Assembly (NCBI GenBank): GCA_965183835.1
Contig: CBCYME010000004.1
Coordinates: 62,001-126,000, forward strand
From: OMPR01 sp965183835
Lineage (GTDB): Bacteria; Pseudomonadota; Alphaproteobacteria; Rhodobacterales; Rhodobacteraceae
Reading direction: 5' to 3'
Length of the DNA: 64,000 nucleotides
Each line of letters opens with the position of its first letter. The stretch's first letter is position 1. The translations under genes and the position numbers were made by a program. Under the pieces are notes generated by a model. The model was not told the DNA's origin, ran no database searches, and saw only the letters and a program-made list of their open reading frames with translations. Of the stretch, positions 35,554-44,069 are shown one piece after another.

Positions 35554-36151
35554 CTATGCTGCGCATGCCGCTGAGATGGGGCACGAGGTGGATCGCGAGG
35601 CCCCGTTCTATTTCACCAAGTCTGCGGCCAATGCAGTGCTGACCGGGGCAGGGGTTGCTTACCCACCGGGGACTGAAAATTATCACTATGAAATGGAACT
35701 GGCATTGGCGATCGGTAAGCCGGTATTCCAGACAACCCCGCCTGAGGCATGGGAGGCGGTCTACGCATATGGTTGTGCATTGGATATGACCCGACGAGAC
35801 CTGCAAATTCGGGAACGCAATAAGCAGCGGCCTTGGGATTTGGGTAAAGACGTCGAAAATGCTGCTGTCTTTGCACCACTCACCAAGGTCACTGATTGGA
35901 CGCCAGGTGATGGGAAGCGCATTCATTTGGCGGTAAATAAAGAGACCCGGCAGGACGCAACGTTGGCGGAATTGATCTGGAAAATCGACGAAATCATCTG
36001 CCATCTGTCAAAATACTATCATTTGCGACCCGGTGATCTGATTATGACCGGCACGCCTGCAGGTGTCGGTCCAGTGGTCGCTGGCGATGAGATCACAGGC
36101 GGCATAGATGGGTTGGATCCGATCCAATTGTCATTGAACGCCGCAGAATAA
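35453..36151 (+). CDS. Fumarylacetoacetate-hydrolase family protein
   Basis: A 232-residue FAH-fold enzyme, close in length to fumarylpyruvate and acylpyruvate hydrolases. The metal site is shown by ENYHYEMELALAIGK and the fold by IFCVGRNYAAHAAEM near the start and LRPGDLIMTGTPAGVGPV near the end. Such enzymes hydrolyse C-C bonds of diketo acids in gentisate or homoprotocatechuate pathways. It lies near the isomerase and dehydrogenase genes, but on the plus strand and followed by its own terminator. GAGGAGCG precedes the ATG. Confidence 0.9.
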   Translation: MSDSLFSLPQIPGIPVNGETGTYPIGRIFCVGRNYAAHAAEMGHEVDREAPFYFTKSAANAVLTGAGVAYPPGTENYHYEMELALAIGKPVFQTTPPEAWEAVYAYGCALDMTRRDLQIRERNKQRPWDLGKDVENAAVFAPLTKVTDWTPGDGKRIHLAVNKETRQDATLAELIWKIDEIICHLSKYYHLRPGDLIMTGTPAGVGPVVAGDEITGGIDGLDPIQLSLNAAE

Positions 36152-36158
36152 CTTTAAC

Positions 36159-36196
36159 AACAGATGCAGCCAAATGGTCTTTGGCTGCATCTGTTT
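36159..36196 (+). terminator. Rho-independent terminator after the FAH-family gene
   Basis: A perfect 16-base-pair stem (36159-36174 with 36180-36195) with a 5-base loop, followed by only a short T stretch. It isolates this gene from the TRAP operon. Confidence 0.85.
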
Positions 36197-36319
36197 GATA
36201 TACGTGATTGCAAGGGGCTGTTGAAATGCAGCTCAATCTTACTTCGTCTGTCAATCTTCAGAGAGGGAGCTTGCGTCTTGTACGGGTTCAGTTGCAGTCT
36301 CGACAGGTAAGACGTGTAA

Positions 36320-36331
36320 GCAATATATTGC
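36320..36331. promoter_or_regulatory. Candidate BoxR operator 1 (TRAP operon)
   Basis: GCAATATATTGC is a perfect 12-bp palindrome of the same type as those at the box promoters. It lies upstream of the putative -10 of the TRAP operon. Confidence 0.6.
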
Positions 36332-36348
36332 ATTGATGCTGGAAGTTT

Positions 36349-36360
36349 GCATTATAATGC
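36349..36360. promoter_or_regulatory. Candidate BoxR operator 2 with embedded -10 (TRAP operon)
   Basis: GCATTATAATGC is a perfect palindrome and holds a consensus TATAAT (36353-36358). The same 12-mer occurs before boxC. A repressor here would cover the -10. It lies 30 bases before the dctP-type start. Confidence 0.7.
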
Positions 36361-36389
36361 CAACACGAGGGATTAGAGGGAGGAACCAC

Positions 36390-37436
36390 ATGACTTATCG
36401 CAGAAAGCTATTGGGCTTGATTGGTGGGACTGCAGTTGCGGCTATGGCCACCGGTTTCGGAACAACTTCGGCGCTGGCGCAAGAGGTTACGCTGAAACTT
36501 CACCAGTTTCTGCCTGCACAGGCGAACGTGCCAAAACTGGTGCTGGATGTTTGGGCGGACAATGTTGAAAAAGATTCGGGTGGCCGGATCAAGGTCGAGC
36601 GTTATCCCTCGATGCAATTGGGCGGCAAGCCACCAGAGCTGATGGACCAAGCCATTGATGGCGTAGCGGACATCGTTTGGACTGTTGTTGGCTATACGCC
36701 TGGCCGCTTCCCCAGCACAGAAGTGTTCGAGCTTCCATTTATGATGACCGATGCCCGTGCGGTGAGCCGTGCGTATTGGGAAATGTTTGAAAAGCATATG
36801 AAAGACACCGAGTTCAAGGATGTGCACATTCTTGGCACATGGGTGCATGGTCCGGGTATGATTCACACGGCTGATCCAGTGGAAACGCCTGCTGATCTGC
36901 AAGGCATGAAAATCCGTGGCGGGTCGCGTTCGGTCAATTCGTTGTTGACGAAACTGGGCGCCACACCAGTTGGTATGCCTGTGCCCGCTGTGCCCGAGGG
37001 CCTGTCCAAAGGTGTAATCGATGGCACAACCATTCCGTGGGAAGTCACCGCCGCGCTGAAGGTGCCTGAGCTGGTTGAAAACCACACCGAATTCGAAGGG
37101 CGCGCGCTTTATACGCTGACGTTTGTTCTGGCGATGAACAAAGCCAAATATGAAAGCCTGCCTGACGATCTGAAAAAGGTTGTGGATGACAACTCGGGTC
37201 TGGAGTTTTCGGTCTTCGCCGGTGGCACGCAGGCCGACGCAGATGGCCCCGCTCGTGAACAGGCCGAGGATCTTGGCAACAACATCATCACTGTAGATGC
37301 GGCTGGTGTCGAAGAATGGCGCACGCTGGCGCAGCCGATTTATGACGAGTGGATCGCTGATATGGCGTCCAAGGGCAAAGACGGTCAGGCTTTGATCGAT
37401 GAAGCCCGTATGCTGATCGAAAAGTATTCGCAGTAA
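36390..37436 (+). CDS. TRAP transporter substrate-binding protein (DctP family)
   Basis: A 348-residue periplasmic binding protein. The signal peptide (about 1-30, ending ALAQ) has a twin-arginine-like YRRKLLG start, though a standard Sec signal is also possible. The DctP fold is shown by VTLKLHQFLPA at the mature start and PADLQGMKIRGGSRSVNSLL, which holds the carboxylate-binding Arg. GGGAGGA precedes the ATG at 36390; the frame is open upstream over the operator, which makes an earlier start unlikely. It is first in a P-Q-M operon. Control by the box-type palindromes suggests an aromatic acid such as benzoate as substrate. Confidence 0.92.
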   Translation: MTYRRKLLGLIGGTAVAAMATGFGTTSALAQEVTLKLHQFLPAQANVPKLVLDVWADNVEKDSGGRIKVERYPSMQLGGKPPELMDQAIDGVADIVWTVVGYTPGRFPSTEVFELPFMMTDARAVSRAYWEMFEKHMKDTEFKDVHILGTWVHGPGMIHTADPVETPADLQGMKIRGGSRSVNSLLTKLGATPVGMPVPAVPEGLSKGVIDGTTIPWEVTAALKVPELVENHTEFEGRALYTLTFVLAMNKAKYESLPDDLKKVVDDNSGLEFSVFAGGTQADADGPAREQAEDLGNNIITVDAAGVEEWRTLAQPIYDEWIADMASKGKDGQALIDEARMLIEKYSQ

Positions 37437-37497
37437 ATACATTGGCCGTGGCGACCCCTATCGTCACGGCACTTTTCTCCAGAAAGACACACGACTG

Positions 37498-38082
37498 ATG
37501 CACAAGCTGATGATGGGGCTGGCGCGAACGCTGGCCATCGTTGGCGGGATCGTTCTAAGCGCACTGATCCTGCTGACCTGCGTATCCATCCTGGGCCGTT
37601 TGCTGAACGGCTTTTTCCACGGCGATTTCATGGAAAGCGTTGCCCCCGGCTTTGCCTCTTGGGCCATCGGGATTGGGATTGGTCCTGTGAATGGTGATTT
37701 TGAACTTGTCGAAGCTGGTGTCGCTTTTGCCATCTTTTGCTTTTTGCCACTTTGTCAAATCACGGCGGGCCATGCTTCAGTCGATATCCTCGCGAATAGT
37801 TTTCCCGCGGTTGTGAACCGGTTCTTGCGTATGGTGACCGAGATCGTCTTTGCTGCTGTTTTATTGCTAATCATGTGGAAGCTGTTCGACGGGATGATGA
37901 GCAAACGTTCCTACGGCGAAACTACTTTCCTTTTGCAGTTCCCGATTTGGTGGGCCTATGCGCTCAGCTTTGTGGGGTCCTTAGCGGCGGCTATTGTTGG
38001 TGTGTACATGGCGGGTGTCCGTATTATCGAGTTTCTGACTGGACGTGTTCTGGTCTGGGATGGCACGGAGGCAAGCCATTGA
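37498..38082 (+). CDS. TRAP transporter small permease (DctQ family)
   Basis: A 194-residue membrane protein with four main hydrophobic segments, the layout of DctQ subunits, which bind the large permease in the inner membrane. A CLPLCQI-like stretch, FLPLCQITAGHASVDI, and MMSKRSYGETTFLLQFPIW are typical. It starts 61 bases after the binding-protein gene, and its stop overlaps the large-permease TTG start as TTGA. Length is normal for the family. Confidence 0.9.
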   Translation: MHKLMMGLARTLAIVGGIVLSALILLTCVSILGRLLNGFFHGDFMESVAPGFASWAIGIGIGPVNGDFELVEAGVAFAIFCFLPLCQITAGHASVDILANSFPAVVNRFLRMVTEIVFAAVLLLIMWKLFDGMMSKRSYGETTFLLQFPIWWAYALSFVGSLAAAIVGVYMAGVRIIEFLTGRVLVWDGTEASH

Positions 38083-39578
38083 GCACGCTAGAGATTGGGA
38101 TTGCGTCGTTTCCGGCGTTGATGGTGCTTATCTTTTTACGTGTGCCAATTGGTCTCGCAATGTTTGTTGTGGGTCTGGTTGGGCTGATCTGGGTAACAGA
38201 CGGAACACAGGTCGCGTTTGGGCGGCTCAAAAGTGAAACCTATTCAACCTTTTCCAGCTATTCGCTGACTATCGTGCCGATGTTCCTGTTGATGGGGCAT
38301 TTTGCGACGTTGGGCGGCATGTCGAATGCCCTGTTCAAAGCTGCAGAAAGTTGGCTTGGGCATCGCAAAGGCGGGGTGGCTATGGCCTCGATCGGGGCGT
38401 GTGCTGGTTTCGGAGCGATTTGTGGATCGTCATTGGCAACGGCGGCCACGATGGGGCGCGTCGCTTTACCCGAACTTAAACAATACGGCTATGCGGGCGG
38501 GTTTTCGACTGCAACACTGGCCGCAGGTGGGACCCTCGGTATTTTGATCCCGCCGTCAGTGGTTTTGGTGATCTATGCCATTCTGACAGAACAAAATATC
38601 GCCAAGCTGTTTTTGGCGGCCTTCATCCCCGGGTTGCTGGCGGCACTCGGCTATGTTCTGGCGATTTCCTTGTATGTTCGTCTCTATCCAGAAAGCGCAG
38701 GCACGCGGCCTGCTGTCCCCTATGCGGAGCGCTTTGCCGCCATGATACAGGTTTGGCCGGTGCTGCTGGTGTTTGGTTTGGTTGTCGGGGGCATCTATCT
38801 GGGTTGGTTCACGCCAACCGAAGGGGCCGCTGTTGGCGCCTTTGGCACAGCTGTAATCGCCTTTTTCAACGGTGGACTGACGCGCGCAACACTGGTGGAA
38901 AGCTTTACCGTGACTGCGCGTTCTACCGCGATGATCTTCTTTATCGTCTTGGGCGCTGGTTTCTATAATGGTTTTCTTGCGCTGACACAGGTCCCTCAAG
39001 AACTCTCTAGTTTTGTGGTGGCGCAGGGGTTCAGCCCGTGGGTCGTCTTGGCTCTGATCCTGTGTTTTTACCTTGTATTTGGCTGCCTGATGGACAGCCT
39101 CAGTATGATCCTGTTGACGATCCCGATCTTTTTTCCGGTGATTTCGGCAATGGATTTTGACCTGATCAATCTCGCCGCAATGCAGGCAGACGCCGCGCGC
39201 GAGGTGCTGGCCAATGGGGTGCCCGAAGGCATGGCGTCTGAAACACTAGCCTCGATCAAGGATGCAATTGCAACGGGTACAGAGCTCACCCGCGCCGAGA
39301 TGAAAGAGCTGGGCATTCGGGTCACCAAGGGTATGGCGAACCGGATGGAGGCTGAACACGTTGCAATCTGGTTTGGTATTCTAGTGCTGATCGTTGTTGA
39401 GGTTGGACTGATTACCCCACCGGTTGGCATGAACCTGTTCATTATCAATGCCATGGATCGCACTACCCCGATGGTCGAAACGTACAAAGCGGTGATGTTC
39501 TTTGTTGGCTCTGACATTGTTCGGGTGGTCATTCTGGTCGCCTTTCCGGCGATCACACTGTTTCTACTGCCGGGGTAG
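38079..39578 (+). CDS. TRAP transporter large permease (DctM family), TTG start
   Basis: A 499-residue permease with about twelve hydrophobic segments. Motifs: RVPIGLAMFVVGLVGL, MGHFATLGGMSNALF, GTLGILIPPSVVLVIYA and MDSLSMILLTIPIFFPV. Near residue 365-425 there is a polar insertion (ASETLASIKDAIATGTELTR) that makes it longer than the usual 430. The start is TTG at 38079, supported by GGAGG seven bases upstream and by the TTGA overlap with the small permease stop; the frame is open further upstream only as an overlap. It completes the TRAP transporter and is followed 71 bases later by the CoA ligase gene. Confidence 0.92.
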   Translation: MSTLEIGIASFPALMVLIFLRVPIGLAMFVVGLVGLIWVTDGTQVAFGRLKSETYSTFSSYSLTIVPMFLLMGHFATLGGMSNALFKAAESWLGHRKGGVAMASIGACAGFGAICGSSLATAATMGRVALPELKQYGYAGGFSTATLAAGGTLGILIPPSVVLVIYAILTEQNIAKLFLAAFIPGLLAALGYVLAISLYVRLYPESAGTRPAVPYAERFAAMIQVWPVLLVFGLVVGGIYLGWFTPTEGAAVGAFGTAVIAFFNGGLTRATLVESFTVTARSTAMIFFIVLGAGFYNGFLALTQVPQELSSFVVAQGFSPWVVLALILCFYLVFGCLMDSLSMILLTIPIFFPVISAMDFDLINLAAMQADAAREVLANGVPEGMASETLASIKDAIATGTELTRAEMKELGIRVTKGMANRMEAEHVAIWFGILVLIVVEVGLITPPVGMNLFIINAMDRTTPMVETYKAVMFFVGSDIVRVVILVAFPAITLFLLPG

Positions 39579-39649
39579 GACCTCTGCCGCTCCGGTCTGA
39601 CACGCCGCATCCCATCGCTTGGGATGTGGTCGCTAAGCGAGGTGCAAAG

Positions 39650-41434
39650 ATGGATTACGTACGCCACAACGTCCTGCGCGAGGATGGCCCCAAGGGCGAG
39701 ATTTTTCTGCGCTCGGGATATGAAGCCAGTGCGCCTGTTTCCAAAACGACGGATTGGTTACACCGCTGGGCTGCCAAGCGCCCGAACGCTGTCTTTCTTG
39801 CTGAGCGCAGCGGACCGGGTTGGCGCGAGCTGCGCTATGGCGAGGCGTTGGAACAGGTGCGCGCATTGGCAGCCGGATTGGTCGCGCGAGGAATGAGGTC
39901 GGATACCCGGATTTTGATCCTGTCGGGCAATGGAATAGACCACGGATTGCTGACTCTTGCGGCGCAATGCGTTGGGGTTCCAACGGTGCCAGTGGCCGAG
40001 CCCTATTCGTTGGTGCCAGACGCGCAGGTGCAGTTGAAATATATCCTTGGGCTGATCGAACCGACGATGGTGTTTGCCGAAGACGGTGCGAAATTCGCCT
40101 CTGCTCTTGCGTTGGACGAAATGCAGGGGCGTGAAATCGTTGTCAGTCGGAATGCCGCGCCCGGAATGACGCAGCTTTCGGATCTAACGAAAGAGCGGGC
40201 AGAGATTGACCCGGTTGCAGCCAGGGTCGGGCCGGAAACCGTCGCTAAGATCCTTATGACGTCTGGGTCGACGTCGCACCCGAAGGGTGTGCTGACGACC
40301 CAACGCATGATGTGTACCAATCAGGCAATGTATGGGGATGCATTGCCCGCTTTGACTGCTCGCCCCCCTGTTATTGTTGATTGGTTGCCGTGGAACCATG
40401 TTTTTGGTGGCTCGTTCAGTTTTAACCAAATACTGGCCTTTGGTGGTTCGCTCTATATCGATGGGGGCAAACCAGCACCTGCTTTGATTGGGCAAACGAT
40501 TGAGAACCTCAAAACGGTGCCGTCAAACTTGGCCTACAATGTTCCGGTTGGCTTTGCCCTGTTGCGGGATGCGATGCGTGAGGACGCGGAACTACGGGCC
40601 AAGTTCTTTGCAGATCTTGATCTTGTCTTCTACGCGGGAGCGTCTTTGCCCCGCGATGTCTGGGATGATTTGCGTGCCATGTGTTTGGCTGAACGAGGTG
40701 ATTTGCCGTTGGTGACAACATGCTGGGGGCTCACTGAAACTGCGCCAGCATGTATTTTTCAGCATGAACCTTTGGAGGAACCCGGCGTTGTCGGTGTCCC
40801 GTTGACTGGCACCGAAGTGAAGTTGGTTCCCGAGGATCTGCCGCGCTATGAGGTGCGCGTTAAAGGCCCCAACGTGTTTTCCGGGTACTACAGGGACCCA
40901 GAAAAAACAGCTGACGCCTTTGATGATGAGGGGTATTTTTGCACGGGTGATGCCATGACCTTGGTCGATCCTGATGACATGTCCAAAGGCTTGCGATTTG
41001 ACGGACGAATATCCGAAGACTTTAAACTGACCACGGGCATCTGGGTGCGTGCCGCATCCCTGCGTCTGGAAATTCTGCTGGCTTTGACCTCTTTGGCGGC
41101 TGACGTAGTCGTCACCGGGGCTGATCGCGATGAAGTAGGGGTTCTGATCATTCCCACACCGACGGTGGCAGAAAAGCTAAACGCGGATGATGGCGTTCTT
41201 TTGCCTGGCGCATTCGAGGGTGAGATTGCGATCCGGCTGGCAAAATTGTCTGCGGGCAAAGGGTCCTCTGCCCGTATCACACGTGCCCTGATTCTTGCTG
41301 AGCCGCCATCGATGGCGGATGGGGAAATAACCGCCAAGGGCAATCTCAATTTCCGGAAACTGTTAAGCAGGCGGGCTGATATACTGACGCGCCTCTATGC
41401 GAGAACTGCTACGGGAGTCATAATTGTGCGATAA
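39650..41434 (+). CDS. AMP-dependent acyl-CoA ligase, feruloyl-CoA synthase-like
   Basis: A 594-residue ANL-superfamily ligase. The P-loop-type motif is ILMTSGSTSHPKGVLTTQ (about residues 200-217), the A5 region is TTCWGLTETAPAC and the A8 hinge is FDGRISEDFKLTTGIWV; the catalytic lysine is in EITAKGNLNFRK near the end. The overall layout, with HVFGGSFSFNQIL, is that of feruloyl-CoA synthases. It would activate an aromatic acid with CoA and ATP. The ATG at 39650 follows GAGGTGCAAAG. It follows the TRAP genes, so uptake and activation may be linked. The exact substrate is open. Confidence 0.85.
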   Translation: MDYVRHNVLREDGPKGEIFLRSGYEASAPVSKTTDWLHRWAAKRPNAVFLAERSGPGWRELRYGEALEQVRALAAGLVARGMRSDTRILILSGNGIDHGLLTLAAQCVGVPTVPVAEPYSLVPDAQVQLKYILGLIEPTMVFAEDGAKFASALALDEMQGREIVVSRNAAPGMTQLSDLTKERAEIDPVAARVGPETVAKILMTSGSTSHPKGVLTTQRMMCTNQAMYGDALPALTARPPVIVDWLPWNHVFGGSFSFNQILAFGGSLYIDGGKPAPALIGQTIENLKTVPSNLAYNVPVGFALLRDAMREDAELRAKFFADLDLVFYAGASLPRDVWDDLRAMCLAERGDLPLVTTCWGLTETAPACIFQHEPLEEPGVVGVPLTGTEVKLVPEDLPRYEVRVKGPNVFSGYYRDPEKTADAFDDEGYFCTGDAMTLVDPDDMSKGLRFDGRISEDFKLTTGIWVRAASLRLEILLALTSLAADVVVTGADRDEVGVLIIPTPTVAEKLNADDGVLLPGAFEGEIAIRLAKLSAGKGSSARITRALILAEPPSMADGEITAKGNLNFRKLLSRRADILTRLYARTATGVIIVR

Positions 41435-41460
41435 AATGCATATATCGAGAAAAGGTATAC

Positions 41461-41499
41461 GCAATATGTTGCATAATGCGACTGGCGATGCATTATTGC
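41461..41499. promoter_or_regulatory. Candidate BoxR operator cluster and promoter (benzoate-CoA ligase)
   Basis: GCAATATGTTGC (41461-41472), GCATAATGC (41471-41479) and GCATTATTGC (41490-41499) are variants of the palindrome found at the other box promoters. A TTGCAT -35 (41469-41474) and CATTAT -10 (41491-41496) lie within them, 16 bases apart. The ligase ATG is 82 bases downstream. Confidence 0.6.
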
Positions 41500-41580
41500 G
41501 CACATATTAGAGATGTGCGTGGATCCGGTGAGGAGGGCCGACCGCGCGCAGTTCAAGCCAATCACGCCGAGGAGGGGTAG

Positions 41581-43110
41581 ATGAGCGGAAACGCAGCGCA
41601 TTATTTTGTGGATCGACATGTGGAGCAAGGCCGCGAGGATCGCGCCGCTTTTCGCGAAGCGGCTGGGGCAAAACGGGTACTGACCTATGGCACATTGGCA
41701 CAAAAAACGGGACAGGTTGCCTCGGCTTTAGCGCGGGCAGGGATACCGCGAGAAGCACGCGCCGTGATGTTGGTTTTGGACCAGATCGAGTTTCCCCAGA
41801 TCTTTTGGGGGTGTCTCAAAGCTGGTGTGATTCCGGTGCCATTGAACACGTTGCTGGCGACCTCTGTCTATGACGCCATTTTACAAGACAGCCGCGCAAC
41901 GTGCTTGTTCGTCTCCGAGGAACTTTGGCCGGTTGTCGAATCTGCGGCTCGCGCCGCCTCGCATCTCACGCATGTCGTTGTGATCGGAGACGCCCCCGAA
42001 GGAACCGTAACCTTTGGCGATTTCGTGCAGGGATGCGAACCGTCGCAAACGGTCGAGGCGTCGGAAGATGATGTTGCGTTCTGGCTCTATTCCTCGGGCT
42101 CGACCGGTCAACCCAAGGGTGTGCGTCATGTTCACGGTAGCCTGCAGGCGACATCGGACACCTATGGTGCGCAGGTTTTGCAGATCGAACCGGATGATGT
42201 TGTTTATTCCGCCGCCAAATTATTCTTTGCTTATGGTATGGGCAACGGCATGACTTTCCCGATGTCTGTGGGGGCGGAGGCGGTGCTGTTCAACGGCCGC
42301 CCGACACCAGATATGACGGTTCAAATCCTGACGGATGAGCGACCCAGCTTGTTTTGTGGTGTGCCGACGCTCTATGCCGCGACGGTCGCGTTGCTAGAGC
42401 AGGGGGCGGTGCCTGACACGAATCTGCGGCGCTGCATTTCGGCGGGCGAGGCGTTGCCCGAGGATATTGGAAACGCATGGCAGAAATTGACGGGCACGGA
42501 CATACTGGATGGCGTTGGATCGACCGAGATGTTGCACATCTTTCTGTCTAACGCGCCGGGGGATGTGGCCTATGGCACATCGGGCCGCCCCGTGCCCGGA
42601 TACGAGGTGCGTTTGGTCGACGAGGACGGTGCGGAGGTGCCCGTTGGCGGGATTGGTGAATTGCTGGTTCGTGGGGCTTCGGCGGCTGATGGATATTGGA
42701 ACAAACGTGACAAGAGCCGGGCAACCTTCGAAGGCGAGTGGACCCGGACGGGCGACAAATATGAACTGACGCCCGAGGGGCGGTACATCTACTGTGGACG
42801 CACGGATGACATGTTCAAAGTATCGGGCATTTGGGTGTCCCCGTTTGAGGTGGAGCAGGCGCTGGTATCGCATCCATCGGTTCTGGAGGCCGCGGTTGTG
42901 GCTGTGCGTGACGATCAGGGATTGGAAAAACCCAAGGCTTATATCGTACTGAAGCAAGACCTGACCAACGGTCTAGCAGACGAATTGAAAGAGTTCGTCA
43001 AAGCCAAAGTGGGCAAGTGGAAATACCCCCGCTGGATCGAATTTGTCGAAGATCTACCGAAAACAGCGACCGGAAAAATTCAACGGTTCAAACTGCGGGA
43101 GCAGACGTGA
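41581..43110 (+). CDS. bclA: Benzoate-CoA ligase
   Basis: A 509-residue ANL-family ligase that makes benzoyl-CoA from benzoate, CoA and ATP. Family motifs: YSSGSTGQPKGVRHVHG (about residues 167-183), AKLFFAYGMGNGMTFP, DGVGSTEMLHIFLSN and the catalytic lysine in PKTATGKIQRFKLR at the C-terminus. The AYGMGN and HIFLSN stretches are characteristic of the benzoate-CoA ligase branch. GAGGAGGGG precedes the ATG. Its stop overlaps the hydrolase start (TGATG). The box-type palindromes upstream put it in the same regulon as boxC-boxA. Confidence 0.93.
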   Translation: MSGNAAHYFVDRHVEQGREDRAAFREAAGAKRVLTYGTLAQKTGQVASALARAGIPREARAVMLVLDQIEFPQIFWGCLKAGVIPVPLNTLLATSVYDAILQDSRATCLFVSEELWPVVESAARAASHLTHVVVIGDAPEGTVTFGDFVQGCEPSQTVEASEDDVAFWLYSSGSTGQPKGVRHVHGSLQATSDTYGAQVLQIEPDDVVYSAAKLFFAYGMGNGMTFPMSVGAEAVLFNGRPTPDMTVQILTDERPSLFCGVPTLYAATVALLEQGAVPDTNLRRCISAGEALPEDIGNAWQKLTGTDILDGVGSTEMLHIFLSNAPGDVAYGTSGRPVPGYEVRLVDEDGAEVPVGGIGELLVRGASAADGYWNKRDKSRATFEGEWTRTGDKYELTPEGRYIYCGRTDDMFKVSGIWVSPFEVEQALVSHPSVLEAAVVAVRDDQGLEKPKAYIVLKQDLTNGLADELKEFVKAKVGKWKYPRWIEFVEDLPKTATGKIQRFKLREQT

Positions 43111-43928
43111 TGATTGAATGGAGTGAAGCCCCAAGCCAGCGGATGCACGTGAACGGCGTGGCGTTGGAATACGCCTGCTATGGACCACCCCCCAGCGCAG
43201 TCGCGACAATCGTGATGCTGCACGAGGGGTTAGGTTGTGTGGCGCTGTGGCGGGATTTCCCGGCAATGGTGGCAGAATGTACAGGTTTGGGGGTGTTGGT
43301 GTATTCCCGCCAGGGGTACGGGCAGTCTGATTCCGTTGCCTTGCCGCGCCCACTGGATTTCCAGACCCGTGAAGCGCTGGACGTGCTGCCGCATGTATTG
43401 GACCAGGCAGGTGTTGAGCGGTGTATCCTGTTTGGTCATTCCGACGGGGCCACCATCGCGGCGATCTATGCCGGCAGTGTCGAAGACCGTCGCGTGCGTG
43501 GCCTTATTCTGGCTGCCCCGCATTTCTTTACCGAAGAGCCCGGGTTGGCCGAAATTACCCGCGCCGGGGAGGCTTTTGCGCAAACCGATATGCAAAAGAA
43601 GATGGCGAAATATCATCGCGATCCGGTTGGGGCTTTTCGCGGGTGGTGCGATGTGTGGCTTGATCCGGGATTCAAGGATTGGAACGTAGCCGAAGTGATC
43701 GATTACATCCGTGTGCCGATCTTGGCGATTCAGGGCCATGGAGATCAGTACGGGACCATGGCGCAGCTCGATGAAATCTCTGACCGGGCCTATTGTCCAG
43801 TGGATCGATTCGAATTGGATTGCCAGCATGCCCCGCACCAAGAACGCCTCGAAGAGACATTGGCGGCTGTCGCAGATTATTGCACCCGTCTTGAGCGCAT
43901 AGAGCAAGTGGAAGTGATCCCGGCGTAA
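43110..43928 (+). CDS. Alpha/beta hydrolase in the box cluster
   Basis: A 272-residue hydrolase. The oxyanion region is MLHEGLGCVALWRDFP, the nucleophile elbow FGHSDGATIAAIYAG (Ser about residue 109) and the catalytic His lies near CQHAPHQERLEETLAA. The ATG at 43110 overlaps the ligase stop (TGATG); a longer frame upstream runs inside the ligase gene and is not used. In box clusters such hydrolases are often found and may hydrolyse CoA esters or lactones formed as side products; this is an inference. It is not the boxD aldehyde dehydrogenase. Confidence 0.85.
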   Translation: MIEWSEAPSQRMHVNGVALEYACYGPPPSAVATIVMLHEGLGCVALWRDFPAMVAECTGLGVLVYSRQGYGQSDSVALPRPLDFQTREALDVLPHVLDQAGVERCILFGHSDGATIAAIYAGSVEDRRVRGLILAAPHFFTEEPGLAEITRAGEAFAQTDMQKKMAKYHRDPVGAFRGWCDVWLDPGFKDWNVAEVIDYIRVPILAIQGHGDQYGTMAQLDEISDRAYCPVDRFELDCQHAPHQERLEETLAAVADYCTRLERIEQVEVIPA

Positions 43929-43936
43929 TAAATTAT

Positions 43937-43948
43937 GCATTATAATGC
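43937..43948. promoter_or_regulatory. Candidate BoxR operator 1 (boxC operon)
   Basis: GCATTATAATGC, identical to the site at 36349-36360 before the TRAP operon. It contains TATAAT. It lies 8 bases after the hydrolase stop. Confidence 0.68.
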
Positions 43949-43965
43949 TTCAATCCGCACTTATC

Positions 43966-44000
43966 TTGACAAGTTGCAGCGCAGATGTGCATTATTTTGC
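43966..44000 (+). promoter_or_regulatory. boxC promoter with BoxR operator 2
   Basis: A consensus -35 TTGACA (43966-43971) and a -10 CATTAT (43990-43995) 18 bases apart. The -10 is part of GCATTATTTTGC (43989-44000), which is identical to the site at boxR. The boxC start is 70 bases downstream. Confidence 0.7.
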
Positions 44001-44069
44001 TAACTTGAGCTTGTTCTACAGGATTTGTTGTACTAACTTGCACATCGACACATAAACGCGGAGCCTGGC

